The notes beneath the pieces were generated by a model. That model had not been told where the DNA came from. It did no database searches and saw only the letters and a program-made list of their open reading frames with translations. The position numbers were made by a program, and so were the translations under genes. A stretch of 64,000 nucleotides of DNA from Hymenobacter glacialis (GTDB taxonomy: Bacteria; Bacteroidota; Bacteroidia; Cytophagales; Hymenobacteraceae). Position 1 is the first letter of the stretch. Each line of letters starts with the position of its first letter. The stretch covers positions 1-64,000 of the forward strand of contig NZ_MDZC01000046.1 of the NCBI RefSeq assembly GCF_001816165.1, given 5' to 3'. Shown here piece by piece: positions 1-7,795 of the stretch.

Positions 1-1
1 G

Positions 2-748
2 AAGGAGTACAACGCCAAGTTCATCGAGCGGCGGCTCAACCCCAAGAAGGGCCACCGCTTCCTGCCCTTCATCGTGCTCGTCATCGACGAGCTGGCCGAC
101 CTGATGATGACGGCCGGCAAGGAGGTGGAAACCCCCATTGCCCGCCTGGCCCAGCTGGCCCGCGCCATCGGCATCCACCTCATCGTGGCCACAAGCAGGC
201 CATCCGTGTCTGTGCTTACAAAAAATATCAAGAATAATTTTCCGTGCCGAATTTCTTTTCGCGTTACCAGCAAAGAATCTTCGCTCCTTATTTTAAATGG
301 TAGTGGTGCCGAGAAGCTTGTATCACCAGGCGATATGCTTTTTTCGGATGGCTCAGACCTTGTTTGGATTCAATGCGCCTTCATCGACACGCCGGAAGTG
401 GACCGCGTCTGCGACTTCATCGGCGGGCAGCAGGGCTATTCCGACGCCTACCTGCTGCCCGAAGTGGCCGGCGCCGACGGCGACGCCGGCAGCGGCAACG
501 AGGACATGGACCCCACCGAGCGTGACGCCATGTTTGAGGAAGCCGCCCGCTGCATCGTGCTGCACCAGCAAGGGAGCACCAGCCTGCTCCAGCGCAAGCT
601 CAAGCTGGGCTATAACCGCGCTGGGCGCCTCATCGACCAGCTCCAGCACGCGGGCATCGTGGGCCCGTTTGATGGCGATAGGGCGCGGGACGTGCTCATT
701 CCCGACGAGTACCAGCTTGAGCAATTGCTGAACACCATGAGCAAATAG
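2..748 (+). CDS. ftsK: DNA translocase FtsK, C-terminal part (5' end outside window)
   Basis: Last 248 residues of the FtsK/SpoIIIE motor, the septal ATPase that pumps the chromosome terminus into daughter cells and activates XerCD. The frame is open at the left edge, so the membrane domain and Walker A are not visible. Walker B (VIDELADLMM) is at about residues 27-36 of the fragment, and the winged-helix gamma domain that reads polar DNA motifs is at about 178-240. Bases 191-370 are odd: 76 of 180 are G or C (42%), far below the flanks, with rare codons such as AGG, ACA and TTA. The family TQRPS motif reads TSRPS here, and the usual DSRTILD stretch reads SSLLILN. The frame stays intact throughout. 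Identity as FtsK is secure; the origin of the patch is not. Confidence 0.93.
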   Translation, partial: KEYNAKFIERRLNPKKGHRFLPFIVLVIDELADLMMTAGKEVETPIARLAQLARAIGIHLIVATSRPSVSVLTKNIKNNFPCRISFRVTSKESSLLILNGSGAEKLVSPGDMLFSDGSDLVWIQCAFIDTPEVDRVCDFIGGQQGYSDAYLLPEVAGADGDAGSGNEDMDPTERDAMFEEAARCIVLHQQGSTSLLQRKLKLGYNRAGRLIDQLQHAGIVGPFDGDRARDVLIPDEYQLEQLLNTMSK

Positions 749-751
749 GGG

Positions 752-800
752 AGGGGCTGGCGAATCCTGTACGGTTCAGGCGGCCCCTTTCTAATTATTT
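752..800 (+). terminator. Probable terminator after ftsK
   Basis: An 8-bp stem (752-759 with 781-788, one G-T pair) with a 21-base loop is followed by a T-rich run. It lies just after the ftsK stop and before the lolA leader. The large loop lowers confidence. Confidence 0.45.
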
Positions 801-907
801 TTGCCTGTGATGGGGTGAAAGTAGCACTTTGGCCGGGCGTTTGTTATACGAAATCCGTATCAGGCCATCAAAGTGTAGCTAACTCGCTTCAGTTCTTACT
901 CCTTCTA

Positions 908-1552
908 ATGAAAAAATCATTCTCTCTGCTCCTGCTCGCGGCTTCGTTGGCATTGCCCGCCGCTGCCCAGCAAGACCCCAAAGCAGGCAAAATTCTTGAC
1001 CAAATGAGCGCCAAATACCAGGCGTTAAATGCTTTCCAGGCCACCTTTACCCAGACGCTAGAAAACCCCAGCGCCAAAGTGAAGCAGAACATCAACGGCG
1101 ACATCACGGTGAGCGGCCAGAAGTTCCGGCTGAAAATAAGCGGTCAGGAGGTCATCAACGATGGCAAAACCACCTGGACGTATCTGAAAAATGAGAACGA
1201 GGTGAACATCTCCGATTCCGACCCGGACTCGCAGGACATGTCGCCTTCCCAGATTTATACCATGTACAAAAAGGGGTACAAGTACTCCTATGTGCAGCAG
1301 GTGCAGGAGGGCGGCGAAGCCATTGACATAATTGAGCTTTCGCCCGAAAACCGCCAGAATGACGTGTTCAAGGTGCGGCTTAAAGTACGCAAAAAGGATG
1401 CGTCGGTTAAGAGCTGGCAGATGTTCAAGAAGAACGGCAACCAGTATACCTTCCTCATTCGCAAGTTCCAGCCCAACCCACCTGTCGATGCCAGTTCATT
1501 TGCTTTTGATAAAGCCAAGTACAAAGGCGTGAAGGTGGTGGATTTGCGCTAA
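908..1552 (+). CDS. lolA: LolA-like outer-membrane lipoprotein carrier protein
   Basis: A 214-residue periplasmic protein of the LolA family, which ferries lipoproteins from the inner to the outer membrane. The start at 908 was chosen because it opens directly into a signal peptide (MKKSFSLLLLAASLALPAAA, cut before Q21); the same frame is open upstream, but those residues are not signal-like. The rest shows the family pattern: a Gln/Asn-rich first helix (MSAKYQALNAFQATFTQTLEN), then alternating beta strands (DITVSGQKFRLKI, TWTYLKNENEVNI, IIELSPENRQNDV). Bacteroidota LolA homologues are divergent and some act on other substrates, so the family is firm and the exact cargo is inferred. It stands alone between two terminators. 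Confidence 0.88.
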   Translation: MKKSFSLLLLAASLALPAAAQQDPKAGKILDQMSAKYQALNAFQATFTQTLENPSAKVKQNINGDITVSGQKFRLKISGQEVINDGKTTWTYLKNENEVNISDSDPDSQDMSPSQIYTMYKKGYKYSYVQQVQEGGEAIDIIELSPENRQNDVFKVRLKVRKKDASVKSWQMFKKNGNQYTFLIRKFQPNPPVDASSFAFDKAKYKGVKVVDLR

Positions 1553-1603
1553 TTATTTAGTTATTAGCTATTTGTTGTCGATTATTAAATTGATAATAAT
1601 TGC

Positions 1604-1638
1604 GGCCCGCTTCGAAAGAGGCGGGCTGTTTTTATTTT
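1604..1638 (+). terminator. Intrinsic terminator after lolA
   Basis: GCCCGC (1605-1610) pairs with GCGGGC (1621-1626) across a 10-base loop and is followed by TGTTTTTATTTT. It lies 52 bases after the lolA stop. The preceding AT-rich stretch (1553-1600) holds TTAGTTATTAGC-like words similar to those in other spacers. Confidence 0.75.
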
Positions 1639-1699
1639 GCGCGGTAGCCAGTTTTACCGCTGACAACGGACAACCAACAACTGACAACTAATTTGCGCC

Positions 1700-3001
1700 A
1701 TGCGCGAAGATTTCCTCCACTACGTCTGGCAGCACCAGTATTTTGACAAGGCCGACCTGCGCACGGCCGCCGGCGAGGAAATCCAGGTACTGCGCCCCGG
1801 CCAGCGCAACGCCGACGCTGGGCCCGACTTCCTGAACGCCCGGCTGCGCCTGGGTGAAGTGGAATGGAATGGCGCCGTGGAAATTCACCTGCGCGCCTCC
1901 GATTGGGCCCGGCACAACCACCAAACCGACCTCAAGTACGACCAGGTAATCCTGCACGTAGTGGGCAGCCACGACGCCGACGTGGCCCGCACCAACGGCA
2001 GCCTGATTCCGGCGCTGGCCCTGCAGCCGCGCCTGCTGCCCGAGCTGCTGGCCCGTTACCAGGCCTTAGTAGAAGCCCCCGCCGCAGCGCCGCTACCCTG
2101 CGCGCCCCTGCTCAACCTGGTGCCCGAAATCACCAAAACCATGATGACGGAGCGCGCCTTGCTGGAGCGCATGGAAGGCAAAGCCGACGTCATCGCGGCC
2201 CTGCACCAGCACCTGGGCCAGGACTGGGAAGCCACAGCCTACCACGCGCTGATGGCTGCTTTTGGCTTTCAGAAAAACAGCGAACCGCTGGCGCGGCTGG
2301 CCAAGGCCGTGCCGCTGGCAGTGCTGCGGCGGCACCGGCACGACCAGCGGCAGCTGGAGGCGCTGCTTTTCGGACAGGCCGGGTTTCTGGCTGATAATGA
2401 GGAGACCATCAGCGACGACTACATCCAGGACCTGAAGCGCGAATACGATTTTCTGAGTCACAAATACAGCTTGGGGCCCACGGCCATGCGGGTGCACGAG
2501 TGGAACTACCTGCGGCTTCGGCCGGCAAATTTCCCGCCGGTGCGGCTGGGGCAGCTGGTGGGGTTGCTGCATGCCCGCCCGGCTTTGTTCGATGCGCTGC
2601 TCACGGCGGACAGTACCACCGCACTCACTGAGTTTTTCCAGGCCCCCACGCCGCAGTATTGGCGCACGCACTTCCGGCCCGGCCGGGCCGGCAAGGTACC
2701 TGCCCTGGGCAAGGCCAGCATCGCCTTGCTCATCACCAATGTGGTGGTGCCACTGCGGGTGGCCTACGCCCGCCACGTGGGCCAGCCCGCATTGGTCGAA
2801 AGTAGCCTGGCCTTGCTAAGCGAGCTACCGGCTGAGCACAACCAATACACCGACGTATACGAGGCCTTGGGTTTCACGCACCGCACAGCCGCCGACTCGC
2901 AGGGGCTGCTGGCGCTGCACAAAGGCTATTGCGCCCCACGCCGCTGCCTGCACTGCGCCATTGGCAGCCGCCTGGTGCAACAACCGCGCGTGGCCCGATG
3001 A
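1700..3001 (+). CDS. DUF2851 family protein
   Basis: A 433-residue cytoplasmic protein matching DUF2851, a family found mainly in Bacteroidota and of unknown function. Recognisable family stretches are the N-terminal FLHYVWQHQYFD, the conserved GPDFLNARLRLGEVEWNGAVEIH and the D-W/H-rich segment that follows (ASDWARHNHQTDLKYDQVILHVV). The length is normal for the family. There is no signal peptide or membrane segment. The stop overlaps the start of the next gene by four bases (ATGA at 2998-3001), so the two are translationally coupled. The leader at 1660-1690 carries the repeated word GACAAC(T/G)GACAAC. No function is proposed. Confidence 0.88.
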   Translation: MREDFLHYVWQHQYFDKADLRTAAGEEIQVLRPGQRNADAGPDFLNARLRLGEVEWNGAVEIHLRASDWARHNHQTDLKYDQVILHVVGSHDADVARTNGSLIPALALQPRLLPELLARYQALVEAPAAAPLPCAPLLNLVPEITKTMMTERALLERMEGKADVIAALHQHLGQDWEATAYHALMAAFGFQKNSEPLARLAKAVPLAVLRRHRHDQRQLEALLFGQAGFLADNEETISDDYIQDLKREYDFLSHKYSLGPTAMRVHEWNYLRLRPANFPPVRLGQLVGLLHARPALFDALLTADSTTALTEFFQAPTPQYWRTHFRPGRAGKVPALGKASIALLITNVVVPLRVAYARHVGQPALVESSLALLSELPAEHNQYTDVYEALGFTHRTAADSQGLLALHKGYCAPRRCLHCAIGSRLVQQPRVAR

Positions 3002-4374
3002 AGGTAGCCCTGGCCATTTTGCTGAATATCGGCCTGCTGGCCGTGCTGCTGCCGTGGCTGCAGCGGCAGTGGCGCTGGGCCGGCCCTACGTGGTGGCGCT
3101 GGGCGCTGGTGTTGGGCCTGTGCCTGCGGCTGGGGGTTGGGCTTGCCCGTAACTGGACCCTCAAGCTGGATGCCGAGTACATGAGCTCCCTGGCCCGCGA
3201 CGTGACTACGCAACTATGGACGAACCCTGCCGCTGCATTTCAAACCTTCACGCAGGCAGTGGTGATAATTCCCTATAAAAGCCTCAGCGGCGGTGTTCTT
3301 TACGATGCCGTGTTTCAAAGTACTTCCAATACGTGGATTCTCATTAAGATTCTGGCTTTGCTGAATTTGGGGTCGTTGGGTTTTGGCTGGATAAATAGTT
3401 TTTACATTAGCGTCTTTGCGTTTGTGGGGTGCTGGCAGTTGGTGCGCTGTCTGCGTTTGGTGCTGCCGGGCACTCCCGTAGGGGCGGGTGTAGTGGCTTT
3501 TTTGCTGTGGCCCACGGCATGGTTCTGGGCCACAGGCATCAGCAAAGAAGCTGTTTTGCTCGGGAGCGGTGCGTGGCTCACGGCCAGGGTACTGGGCCCC
3601 CTTTACGGTCCGACAGATACCCGGCCGCGCCGGTGGTGGCGCTCGGTGGGGTGGTGGCTGGCCACCGGCGTTTTGGCGTGGCTACATTTTCACCTGCGGT
3701 ATTTTTTCGCCCTGCCGCTGCTGGGCGTGCTGGGAGCGGTGGCATTGGCTCGCGGTATTGCTCTGCTGGGCTGGAGGCACACGCGCATGATTCAGGGGAC
3801 CGTTATTATCTCTGTGCTGGCGGCTGGTTTGTGGCTCTTGCCGCAGTTGAGTGTGGCTTTCAGCGTCAACAAGTTCACGTACCAGGTTATCAGGGTGTAT
3901 TCCCACGAGGTAACGCAATCGGTGGGCAAGCCGCATATTGAATACCCCAACCTGCGGCCCACCATCGAAAGCATTGCCGCGCACGCGCCCTTGGCGGCCG
4001 CCAACAGCATCACCCGGCCGTGGTTGGGCGAATCCCGCCAGCCCTTATACATCATTATGAGCCTGGAAAATGCGGGTCTTATTCTACTAATTTTACTTGC
4101 CCTGGTGGCTGCCTGGCGCGGCAGAAGCGGCCACCTGCCTTTTGAGTTAGGCGTAGGATTGGCAGTGTTCTGCGTGGTATTGGCCATCTTGATTGGACTC
4201 ACGACGCCCAACTATGGCTCCCTGAGCCGCTACCGCAGCGGGCTGCTGCCGTTCCTTGTGTTCCTGCTGCTGCAAAACGATTACGCGGCCGCGCTGCTAC
4301 ATCGGCTAGGGCTGCGGGAGATTACACCGCCCGTTCCAAGTTCTGTTGAGGGGCTTGCCGGGCCGGCGGCGTAA
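2998..4374 (+). CDS. Polytopic membrane protein, function unknown
   Basis: A 458-residue integral membrane protein with roughly ten hydrophobic segments, the first at residues 2-17 (VALAILLNIGLLAVLLPW). The start at 2998 was chosen because it gives the ATGA overlap with the DUF2851 gene and begins with a membrane helix. Loops contain YNPD-free, Arg/Trp-rich patches and a late YGSLSRYRSGLLPFLVFLL segment that resembles the last helices of GT-C or polymerase-type envelope proteins, but no catalytic Asp pair is obvious. It may belong to cell-surface polysaccharide metabolism because an acyltransferase follows 72 bases downstream; this is inference from context only. Confidence 0.8.
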   Translation: MKVALAILLNIGLLAVLLPWLQRQWRWAGPTWWRWALVLGLCLRLGVGLARNWTLKLDAEYMSSLARDVTTQLWTNPAAAFQTFTQAVVIIPYKSLSGGVLYDAVFQSTSNTWILIKILALLNLGSLGFGWINSFYISVFAFVGCWQLVRCLRLVLPGTPVGAGVVAFLLWPTAWFWATGISKEAVLLGSGAWLTARVLGPLYGPTDTRPRRWWRSVGWWLATGVLAWLHFHLRYFFALPLLGVLGAVALARGIALLGWRHTRMIQGTVIISVLAAGLWLLPQLSVAFSVNKFTYQVIRVYSHEVTQSVGKPHIEYPNLRPTIESIAAHAPLAAANSITRPWLGESRQPLYIIMSLENAGLILLILLALVAAWRGRSGHLPFELGVGLAVFCVVLAILIGLTTPNYGSLSRYRSGLLPFLVFLLLQNDYAAALLHRLGLREITPPVPSSVEGLAGPAA

Positions 4375-4379
4375 CTTTG
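4372..4379 (+). promoter_or_regulatory. Possible Bacteroidota -7 element (TAACTTTG)
   Basis: TAACTTTG matches the Bacteroidota TAnnTTTG consensus and overlaps the stop of the membrane-protein gene, 67 bases before the acyltransferase start. A TTG at 4346-4348 is 23 bases upstream, slightly long for a -33 box. Confidence 0.4.
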
Positions 4380-4446
4380 TGGCTCGTTCACCTGCTGCCC
4401 CAATTGCTTTTGCCGGGGCCCGAACGCTAAACAGACCAAGCTCCTC

Positions 4447-5079
4447 ATGGAAAATCCCGTTATCATTCTTGGTGCCCAAACCGTTGGCACCGCCGCCCTC
4501 GATGCCTTTCTATCCAACGATGTAGTAGTGTATTGCCTGCTCGACGACGACAAGGCACTGCAAGGCACCGAACTACTCGATGTGCCCGTGATGGGCAACA
4601 CCGACGACGGCGAGCTGCTGAAGCTGCTGGGCAAGAAATGCGAGGTTTTTGTAGCCACCGACGACACCGCCAGCCGCCGTAGCCTCACCCAGATGTTGCG
4701 CACCGAGTACGAAGCCGTACCCGTAAACGCCATTCACCACCGCGCCAGCGTGGCGCCGCACGCCACCCTGGGGCATGGTAACTACGTGGGTCCCAATGCC
4801 GTGGTTGCGGCCACCGCCACCCTGGGCGACGGCTGCCTGCTGGGCGCCAACGCCGTAGTAGAGGCTCGCGCTACCATTGGCGACTTTGCCCAGCTTGGCA
4901 GCGGCGCCCTGATTGGGGCCGATGCTTCAGTTGGGGAACAAGCCTTCATCGGGGCCGGTGCCGTGGTGGTTTCGGGCGTAAAGGTTGGCGATAAGGCCCG
5001 CGTAGGCGCCGGCTCGGTGGTCGTGTCCGATGTGGCCAACGGCCAGACGGTATTCGGCAACCCAGCGGTGAAAGTTTGA
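4447..5079 (+). CDS. NeuD/PglD-like sugar O-acyltransferase (left-handed beta-helix)
   Basis: A 210-residue protein of the NeuD/PglD type, which moves acetyl (or similar) groups from acyl-CoA to amino sugars of surface glycans. Residues 1-85 form the Rossmann-like PglD N-terminal domain (VIILGAQTVGTAALDAF, then DDDKALQGTELLDVPVMG). Residues about 95-205 are hexapeptide repeats building a left-handed beta-helix (for example APHATLGHGNYVGPNAVVA). His98-His99 in NAIHHRASVAP sit where this family has its catalytic His. The end GNPAVKV is typical of the family (GxPAK). The substrate cannot be told from sequence. There is no pglC/pglE-like partner in the window. Confidence 0.85.
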   Translation: MENPVIILGAQTVGTAALDAFLSNDVVVYCLLDDDKALQGTELLDVPVMGNTDDGELLKLLGKKCEVFVATDDTASRRSLTQMLRTEYEAVPVNAIHHRASVAPHATLGHGNYVGPNAVVAATATLGDGCLLGANAVVEARATIGDFAQLGSGALIGADASVGEQAFIGAGAVVVSGVKVGDKARVGAGSVVVSDVANGQTVFGNPAVKV

Positions 5080-5167
5080 AAGAGTTAAGAGTTATGAGTT
5101 AAGAGTTTTCGTTCTTCCCCAACGCCGCTTTCAACCTTAATTCTTAATTTGCAATTTTTAACTCGTT
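5080..5167. repeat. Short-word AT-rich leader repeat
   Basis: The spacer before trhO contains GAGTTAAGAGTTATGAGTTAAGAGT followed by an inverted counterpart (TTAATTCTTAATT...TTTTTAACTC). It is one of several spacers in the window built from 7-9 base words repeated two to four times directly upstream of a start codon. Confidence 0.55.
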
Positions 5168-6112
5168 ATGTATCAGGTTCTACTTTACTACTGCTACACG
5201 CCCATCGACAACCCCGAACAGTTCCGGGATGAGCACCACCGCTTTTGCCTGGAGCTGGATTTGCGCGGGCGCATCATCGTGGCTGCCGAGGGGTTGAATG
5301 GCACCGTATCGGGCACGGCGAAGAGCTGCGCCCGCTACATGGCGGCGGTGAAAGCCGACCCGCGGTTTGCCACGCTGGAATTCAAAGTTGACGAGGTGCC
5401 GGCCCATACCTTCCAGAAGCTGCACGTGCGCGTGAAGCCGGAAATTGTGCACAGCAGCCTACGCCATGTGCGTCCCCACGAAAAAACCGGCCAGCACCTC
5501 TCACCCGAAGAGTTCAAAGCCCTGAAGGACCGCGACGACGTGGTGGTGGTGGACGTGCGCTCCGACTACGAATACAACCTCGGCCGCTTCAAGAACGCCG
5601 TGACGCTGGACATGGAGAACTTCCGCGACTTTCCAGAGCGGGTGGAGCAGCTGAAGCAATTCAAGGACAAGAAAATCCTGACCTACTGCACCGGCGGTGT
5701 CAAGTGCGAAAAAGCCAGCGCTTTCCTGCTCGAGCAGGGCTTTGAAAACGTGTACCAGCTGCACGGCGGCATCATCAAGTACGGCATTGAAGCCGGTGGC
5801 GAGGACTTCGACGGCCAGTGCTACGTGTTCGACAACCGCGTGGCCGTGGACGTGAACCGCGTCAACCCCACGGTTATTTCACGCTGCCAACACTGCCAGG
5901 AGCCCAGCAACCGCCTCGTGAACTGCGCCAATCCTCAGTGCAACGCCCACCTGTCGCTCTGCGAAGCCTGCGGCGAGCAGCTGCAGGGTGCCTGCTCCGC
6001 GGCCTGCGCCGCCCACCCCGACAAACGCACCTACGACGGCACCGGCGCGTATCCCAAACTCAGCAATCACTACAACCCCGCCCAGGGCCTGGCCTCTTAT
6101 GCCAAGGCTTAA
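5168..6112 (+). CDS. trhO: tRNA uridine(34) hydroxylase TrhO (rhodanese-like, YceA family)
   Basis: A 314-residue member of the YceA/TrhO family, which hydroxylates U34 of certain tRNAs as the first step of the 5-carboxymethoxy/5-methoxyuridine pathway using prephenate-derived or oxygen-dependent chemistry. An N-terminal acylphosphatase-like UPF0176 domain (residues 1-95, YYCYTPIDNPEQFRDEH) precedes a rhodanese domain (about 115-225). Its active-site Cys174 sits in YCTGGVKCEKA. A C-terminal Cys-rich segment (SRCQHCQE, NPQCNAHLSLCEAC) probably binds zinc. All key elements are present and the length is typical for this group. Confidence 0.93.
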   Translation: MYQVLLYYCYTPIDNPEQFRDEHHRFCLELDLRGRIIVAAEGLNGTVSGTAKSCARYMAAVKADPRFATLEFKVDEVPAHTFQKLHVRVKPEIVHSSLRHVRPHEKTGQHLSPEEFKALKDRDDVVVVDVRSDYEYNLGRFKNAVTLDMENFRDFPERVEQLKQFKDKKILTYCTGGVKCEKASAFLLEQGFENVYQLHGGIIKYGIEAGGEDFDGQCYVFDNRVAVDVNRVNPTVISRCQHCQEPSNRLVNCANPQCNAHLSLCEACGEQLQGACSAACAAHPDKRTYDGTGAYPKLSNHYNPAQGLASYAKA

Positions 6113-6222
6113 TTAAAAATTTTGAGTTATAAATTAAAAATTCATTACTGCCTACTGTAGGGCTCCTATAGGCGGCAATTTTTAATTCATAATTACTAAT
6201 TCATAATTACCAACTCCCTCCT
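6113..6222. repeat. AT-rich inverted short-word repeat
   Basis: The spacer holds AATTAAAAATTTTGAGTTAT on one side and TTTTTAATTCATAATTACTAA on the other, around a GC-richer centre (GGGCTCCTATAGGCGG). The arms are roughly inverted copies. It may end trhO transcription and forms the leader of the next gene. Confidence 0.55.
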
Positions 6223-7092
6223 ATGATTCCTTCCTCCGAACTCATCCTGAATCCCGACGGCACCATTTACCACCTCAATCTGCTGCCAGACCACATTTCA
6301 GATACCATTCTCACCGTGGGCGACCCCGCCCGCGTGGCGCAGGTGAGCCGGCATTTTGATTCGGTGGAGTTCGAGACCACACACCGCGAGTTTGTGACGC
6401 ACGTGGGCTACTACCGCGGCAAGCGCATCACCGTGCTGAGCACCGGCATGGGCACCGACAACATCGACATCGTGATGAACGAGTTGGATGCCTTGGTCAA
6501 CATCGATTTTATGTCGCGCACAGTGCGCCCCGTGGAAGAACGCATCAACCTACGCATTATCCGGCTGGGCACCAGTGGCAGCTTGCAGGCCGATGTGCCC
6601 ATCGGGGCCATGTTGGCCACTGAGTACGCCGTGGGCCTCGACAGCCTCATGCAGTTCTATCCGTTGATGGAAACCGGCCTGGAAACTGAAATTGCCACCG
6701 AACTACAGCAGGCAATTGGGCTGCCCTACGCCCCCTACGTGGTGCGCGGCTCCGACCTGCTGCGTGAGCAAGTGGGCGCGGGCATGGTGATGGGCAACAC
6801 CCTCACGTGCCCCGGTTTTTACGGTCCGCAGGGCCGCGTGCTGCGCCTCGACCTGCGCCAGCCCGACTACATTGCCCGCCTGCAGAATTTCCGCCACGAG
6901 AGCGCAGAAGGCCAGTTCCGCCTCAGCAACTTTGAAATGGAAACGGCCGGCTACTACTCGCTGGGCCGTATGCTGGGCCACGAAGTACTTTCCCTCAACG
7001 CCATTGTAGCGAACCGGGCCACCGGCGAATTTGCCGAAAACGCTGGTGCCGTGGTCGATGCTATGATTGAGCGCGCCCTGCAGCGCCTCTAG
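6223..7092 (+). CDS. Nucleoside phosphorylase (uridine phosphorylase-like)
   Basis: A 289-residue member of the PNP/UDP phosphorylase family I, which splits nucleosides with phosphate into base and ribose 1-phosphate for salvage. The phosphate-binding VGDPARV is at about residues 33-39, the GTSGSLQ loop at about 112-118, and the ribose/base-site motif FEMETAGYYSLGRMLGH near 230. FEMET with Glu-Met-Glu is the ribose-binding signature. The sequence is closer to the Bacteroidota uridine phosphorylase-like group than to E. coli Udp or DeoD, so base preference is inferred. It is a single gene; the following genes run the opposite way. Confidence 0.9.
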   Translation: MIPSSELILNPDGTIYHLNLLPDHISDTILTVGDPARVAQVSRHFDSVEFETTHREFVTHVGYYRGKRITVLSTGMGTDNIDIVMNELDALVNIDFMSRTVRPVEERINLRIIRLGTSGSLQADVPIGAMLATEYAVGLDSLMQFYPLMETGLETEIATELQQAIGLPYAPYVVRGSDLLREQVGAGMVMGNTLTCPGFYGPQGRVLRLDLRQPDYIARLQNFRHESAEGQFRLSNFEMETAGYYSLGRMLGHEVLSLNAIVANRATGEFAENAGAVVDAMIERALQRL

Positions 7093-7128
7093 TCACGAGC
7101 TGACGCCTCGCTTCTATAATTCAATACC

Positions 7129-7347
7129 CTAAATGATGCCGCCGCCAATGAACAGGCGGAAGCAGGCAATGAGGATGGCAACGCCGTTGAGCGTCATTCC
7201 GGTCTTACGTTTGCCAAAAGCGCCGATGATAAGGCCAACGATGGCAAAAATGAGGATAAACCAGTTGGCCCAGCCCAGAAACGGGAACAACGCCAATATG
7301 GCCAGCAGGAGGGCCACAATGCCCCAAAGCGTTGAAATGATATTCAT
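7129..7347 (-). CDS. Small membrane protein, unknown
   Basis: A 72-residue protein almost entirely made of three hydrophobic stretches (about residues 5-24, 26-44, 52-70) separated by the basic loop GKRKTGMT. It resembles small inner-membrane proteins of Bacteroidota with no assigned role. The frame is compact, starts with ATG and ends 36 bases from the convergent phosphorylase stop. It follows the next upstream gene by 36 bases and may be co-transcribed with it. Confidence 0.75.
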   Translation of the reverse strand: MNIISTLWGIVALLLAILALFPFLGWANWFILIFAIVGLIIGAFGKRKTGMTLNGVAILIACFRLFIGGGII

Positions 7348-7383
7348 TGGGAGAGTTGAGTTAAAACAGGCGCGGAGAGCTTC

Positions 7384-7689
7384 CTAATAAAAATCAAAGC
7401 CCAGAACGGCCCGCATGGGCAGCGAGCCGCCTGATTTGAGGGTGAGGTGGTCCGCATCGGCGGCCCAAACGGTGGTCGCCACGCGCTTGGTTCTGCCGTC
7501 GGCGGTCTGGAAATAGATGTCCAGCTTGCCGTGGTAGGCGTTGCCGAGCGTGGCGGCCCGGTCGGCATCGGCCCGGCGGCGGCGCTGCGCGGCTTCATCA
7601 GGCAGCACATCGTCGCGGCCGAAGACCATTGCGACAATATCTTCTTTCTCAACAATTTCGACGGTCGGCGAGGCGGGCAAAAAAGACAT
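7384..7689 (-). CDS. Hypothetical 101-residue protein
   Basis: A small cytoplasmic protein, not recognised. The start at 7689 (MSFLPASPTVEIVEKEDIV) is preferred over an in-frame upstream ATG that would add 15 unstructured residues. The sequence has an Arg-rich helix (DEAAQRRRRADADRAATLGNAYHG) and then beta-strand-like segments (KLDIYFQTADGRTKRVATTVWA, HLTLKSGGSLPMRAVLGFDFY). The second half looks like a small beta barrel or PilZ-like fold, but the PilZ RxxxR signature is not convincing. Codon use matches its neighbours, which supports a real gene. Confidence 0.7.
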   Translation of the reverse strand: MSFLPASPTVEIVEKEDIVAMVFGRDDVLPDEAAQRRRRADADRAATLGNAYHGKLDIYFQTADGRTKRVATTVWAADADHLTLKSGGSLPMRAVLGFDFY

Positions 7690-7795
7690 GGCGAAGGGGT
7701 TAAGCGAAAAGGTGGTGTTGCCAGATATGAACACATTCTGGACCTGTTCTATGAACGAAAATTAAGCCTGGCAGGCCGTGATTTTCTGCAAAATA

